A stretch of DNA of 6,520 bases, taken from positions 1-6,520 of the forward strand of contig CAKROK010000077.1 in NCBI GenBank assembly GCA_934373295.1. Direction: 5' to 3'. The DNA comes from an uncultured Christensenellaceae bacterium (GTDB lineage Bacteria; Bacillota; Clostridia; Christensenellales; Christensenellaceae). Shown one piece after another: positions 5,531 through 6,520 of the stretch; the stretch's first letter is position 1; each line of letters starts with the position of its first letter. The position numbers and the translations under genes are program-made. A model generated the notes under the pieces. It was not told the origin of the DNA, searched no databases, and was given only the letters and a program-made list of their open reading frames with translations.

Positions 5531-5819
5531 CGAAACAGTCCACCGGACTGTTTCGGAGGACGGACTCAACAAAGACAACGTTGTCGCTCGTGGGGGAAAA
5601 CTCTTGTTTTCCCCCACACCCCTTTAGCGCCTTTTTGGCGTTTAACCGCGCTTACGCACGGAGTTACTGCGCGCCAGCGCGCAGAGTACCGCACTTCGTG
5701 CGGAGGTTTCGCCTAACGGCGACGAGGGCGCTGCCCTCGACTCGCAAGGGGGACTAGTCCCCCTTGACTCCCGATTAAGGGTTGCAGTAAGTGGAACACT
5801 CACCGCTAAATTATAGTTT
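5531..5819 (-). repeat. Hairpin-mosaic repeat, right copy (inverted)
   Basis: This is the same element on the minus strand; read from 5819 down to 5531 it follows the left copy. Modules on the plus coordinates: end motif (5803-5819); conserved block 5779-5799, equal to the complement of 5161-5181; 22-bp palindrome (5745-5766); CGAGGGC/GCCCTCG (5723-5739); TCGCC/GGCGA (5709-5722); CCGCAC/GTGCGG (5689-5703); palindromic CTGCGCGC hairpin (5667-5684); CCGCGC/GCACGG hairpin (5646-5661); 12-bp stem (5590-5617); 11-bp stem (5531-5555). Compared with the left copy, the CTGCGCGC and CCGTGC hairpins are in exchanged order, and an extra CGCC-AAAAA-GGCG stem is intact here but damaged in the left copy. 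The outer end lies about 30 bp from the histidine kinase stop. Confidence 0.85.
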
Positions 5820-5839
5820 ATCAACAAGCAAATTGCCAA
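5810..5839 (-). promoter_or_regulatory. Possible promoter reading into the right repeat copy
   Basis: On the minus strand TTGGCA (5839-5834) and TATAAT (5815-5810) are 18 bp apart, pointing from the kinase gene into the hairpin array. The TATAAT belongs to the conserved outer-end motif of both copies, but the left copy (5145-5150) has no matching -35. It could start a structured noncoding RNA; A/T-rich chance is the alternative. Confidence 0.3.
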
Positions 5840-5846
5840 GTTGCTT
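5826..5846 (-). terminator. Weak stem after the histidine kinase gene
   Basis: AAGCAA (5826-5831) and TTGCTT (5841-5846) can form a 6-bp stem with a 9-base loop just after the kinase stop codon. The tail on the minus strand is not a T-run. It is a poor terminator at best and overlaps the candidate promoter. Confidence 0.2.
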
Positions 5847-5850
5847 CGCT

Positions 5851-6520
5851 TTACACTAAAACCCGAAACGTGATATCCCTTTCATTCGAGGTTTTAGCAG
5901 TTATCCTTCCTCCGTGGGCTTCGGCTATTTCCCTTGCGGCGGCAAGCCCCAGTCCGTTTCCGGGACTGCTCCGCGATTTATCCGAGCGATAAAAACGCTC
6001 GAAGAAATGCGGGATCTCATTCCGGTCAACATGCGAACAGGTATTGAACACCGTTATTTCCGCGCGTCTGCCCCGGCGCTTTACCGTCAGCCGTATTTCG
6101 CCGTTTTCATCGGAATATTTCAGCGCGTTATCAAGCAGTATCGAAGTCAGCTTCTGAAATGCGCTCATATCTCCGAATACGGTAACATCGTCCTCGATTT
6201 CCTGAGAAAACCTCTTCCCCGCTGCTTTCGCCGAAAAACTGAACGCTTCAGCTATCTCCCAGGCGGCGTCTGAAAGCGAAAATTCCGCACGCTCCGGAAA
6301 CGGCTGCTCCTCCGAGAGCCGCGACAGCTCCACAAGCTCCGCCGTAAGCCCGCTGAGCCGTACCGCCTGCTTCTGGATATTCTCCACCCACTCGTTGCCG
6401 GGTATCTCCATATCCAGGACGTCGGCACTGGCGGATATCGCGGTTATCGGAGTTTTCAGCTCGTGTCCTGCGTCCGCAAAAAATCGCCTTTGGTTTTCAA
6501 AAGAAATCATAGCCTGCTTT
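5851..6520 (-). CDS. Sensor histidine kinase, C-terminal part (HisKA and HATPase_c), N-terminus outside window
   Basis: This is the catalytic half of a membrane-type two-component sensor kinase. The frame stays open to the window edge (KQA precedes the Met at 6510), so that Met is internal and the sensor and membrane region is missing. Numbering from this Met: the H-box FADAGHELKTP (11-21) has the phosphorylated His16; the N-box LLDNALKYS (125-133) has the Mg-ATP Asn128; the F-box is FFERFYR (169-175); and the G2 box is GNGLGLA (184-190). The G1/D-box (DxGxG) is replaced by VFNTCSHVDRNEIP (154-167), a variant I know from many Clostridia kinases, so loss of activity is not implied. The C-terminus is complete and ends in TAA. 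A response regulator gene would be expected just upstream, outside the window. Confidence 0.93.
   Translation of the reverse strand, partial: KQAMISFENQRRFFADAGHELKTPITAISASADVLDMEIPGNEWVENIQKQAVRLSGLTAELVELSRLSEEQPFPERAEFSLSDAAWEIAEAFSFSAKAAGKRFSQEIEDDVTVFGDMSAFQKLTSILLDNALKYSDENGEIRLTVKRRGRRAEITVFNTCSHVDRNEIPHFFERFYRSDKSRSSPGNGLGLAAAREIAEAHGGRITAKTSNERDITFRVLV

Noticed and set aside
5141..5819. CRISPR array
   Set aside because: The hairpins differ from one another, are not evenly spaced direct repeats with unique spacers, and no cas gene is present.
5141..5819. Insertion sequence with terminal inverted repeats
   Set aside because: The inverted copies fill nearly the whole element and the 100-bp spacer cannot encode a transposase. 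No flanking target duplication could be established by eye.

Overview
The window looks like a chromosomal segment from a Gram-positive gut or rumen Firmicute close to Ruminococcus. The evidence is the GH130 phosphorylase, which matches the mannooligosaccharide phosphorylase type of Ruminococcus albus, together with strong AGGAGG ribosome binding sites, a YtrA-type GntR/ABC operon and a Clostridia-style histidine kinase. The genus is an inference from protein resemblance.

Layout from left to right. Positions 1-321 (+) hold the 3' part of dtd, a D-aminoacyl-tRNA deacylase. A convergent intergenic region (322-475) follows, with a 7-bp tandem repeat, a small hairpin and a terminator. Next is a monocistronic GH130 phosphorylase (476-1483, -) with its own promoter near 1543-1571, a palindrome just after the -10 box and a 22-bp-spaced direct repeat further upstream. 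A gene-free stretch (1484-1902) separates it from a six-gene minus-strand operon (4979 down to 1903): YtrA-family GntR repressor, a 76-aa protein of unknown function, a 63-67-aa two-helix membrane protein, an ABC ATPase and two six-helix permeases. The junctions are 13-nt gaps or 4-nt stop/start overlaps. One strong promoter precedes the operon, and its -10 box lies inside a perfect 12-bp palindrome, which suggests autorepression. The right end (5851-6520, -) is the C-terminal half of a sensor histidine kinase that continues out of the window.

Between the kinase and the GntR operon lies the most unusual part, about 5141-5819. Two roughly 290-bp copies of one modular repeat face each other around a 100-bp spacer. 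Each copy is a chain of about eight short hairpins. Comparing the copies shows compensatory base changes in stems, a GNRA-type loop kept as GAAA in one copy and GTAA in the other, and two adjacent hairpins in swapped order. This suggests a mobile or recombining structured element, probably selected as RNA, rather than a gene. The ORFs crossing it look spurious.

Functionally, the window combines proofreading of D-aminoacyl-tRNA, cytoplasmic phosphorolysis of beta-1,4-mannooligosaccharides, and a probable stress-responsive or cell-envelope ABC-2 type exporter under GntR control. The sensor kinase belongs to a two-component pair whose regulator is not visible.
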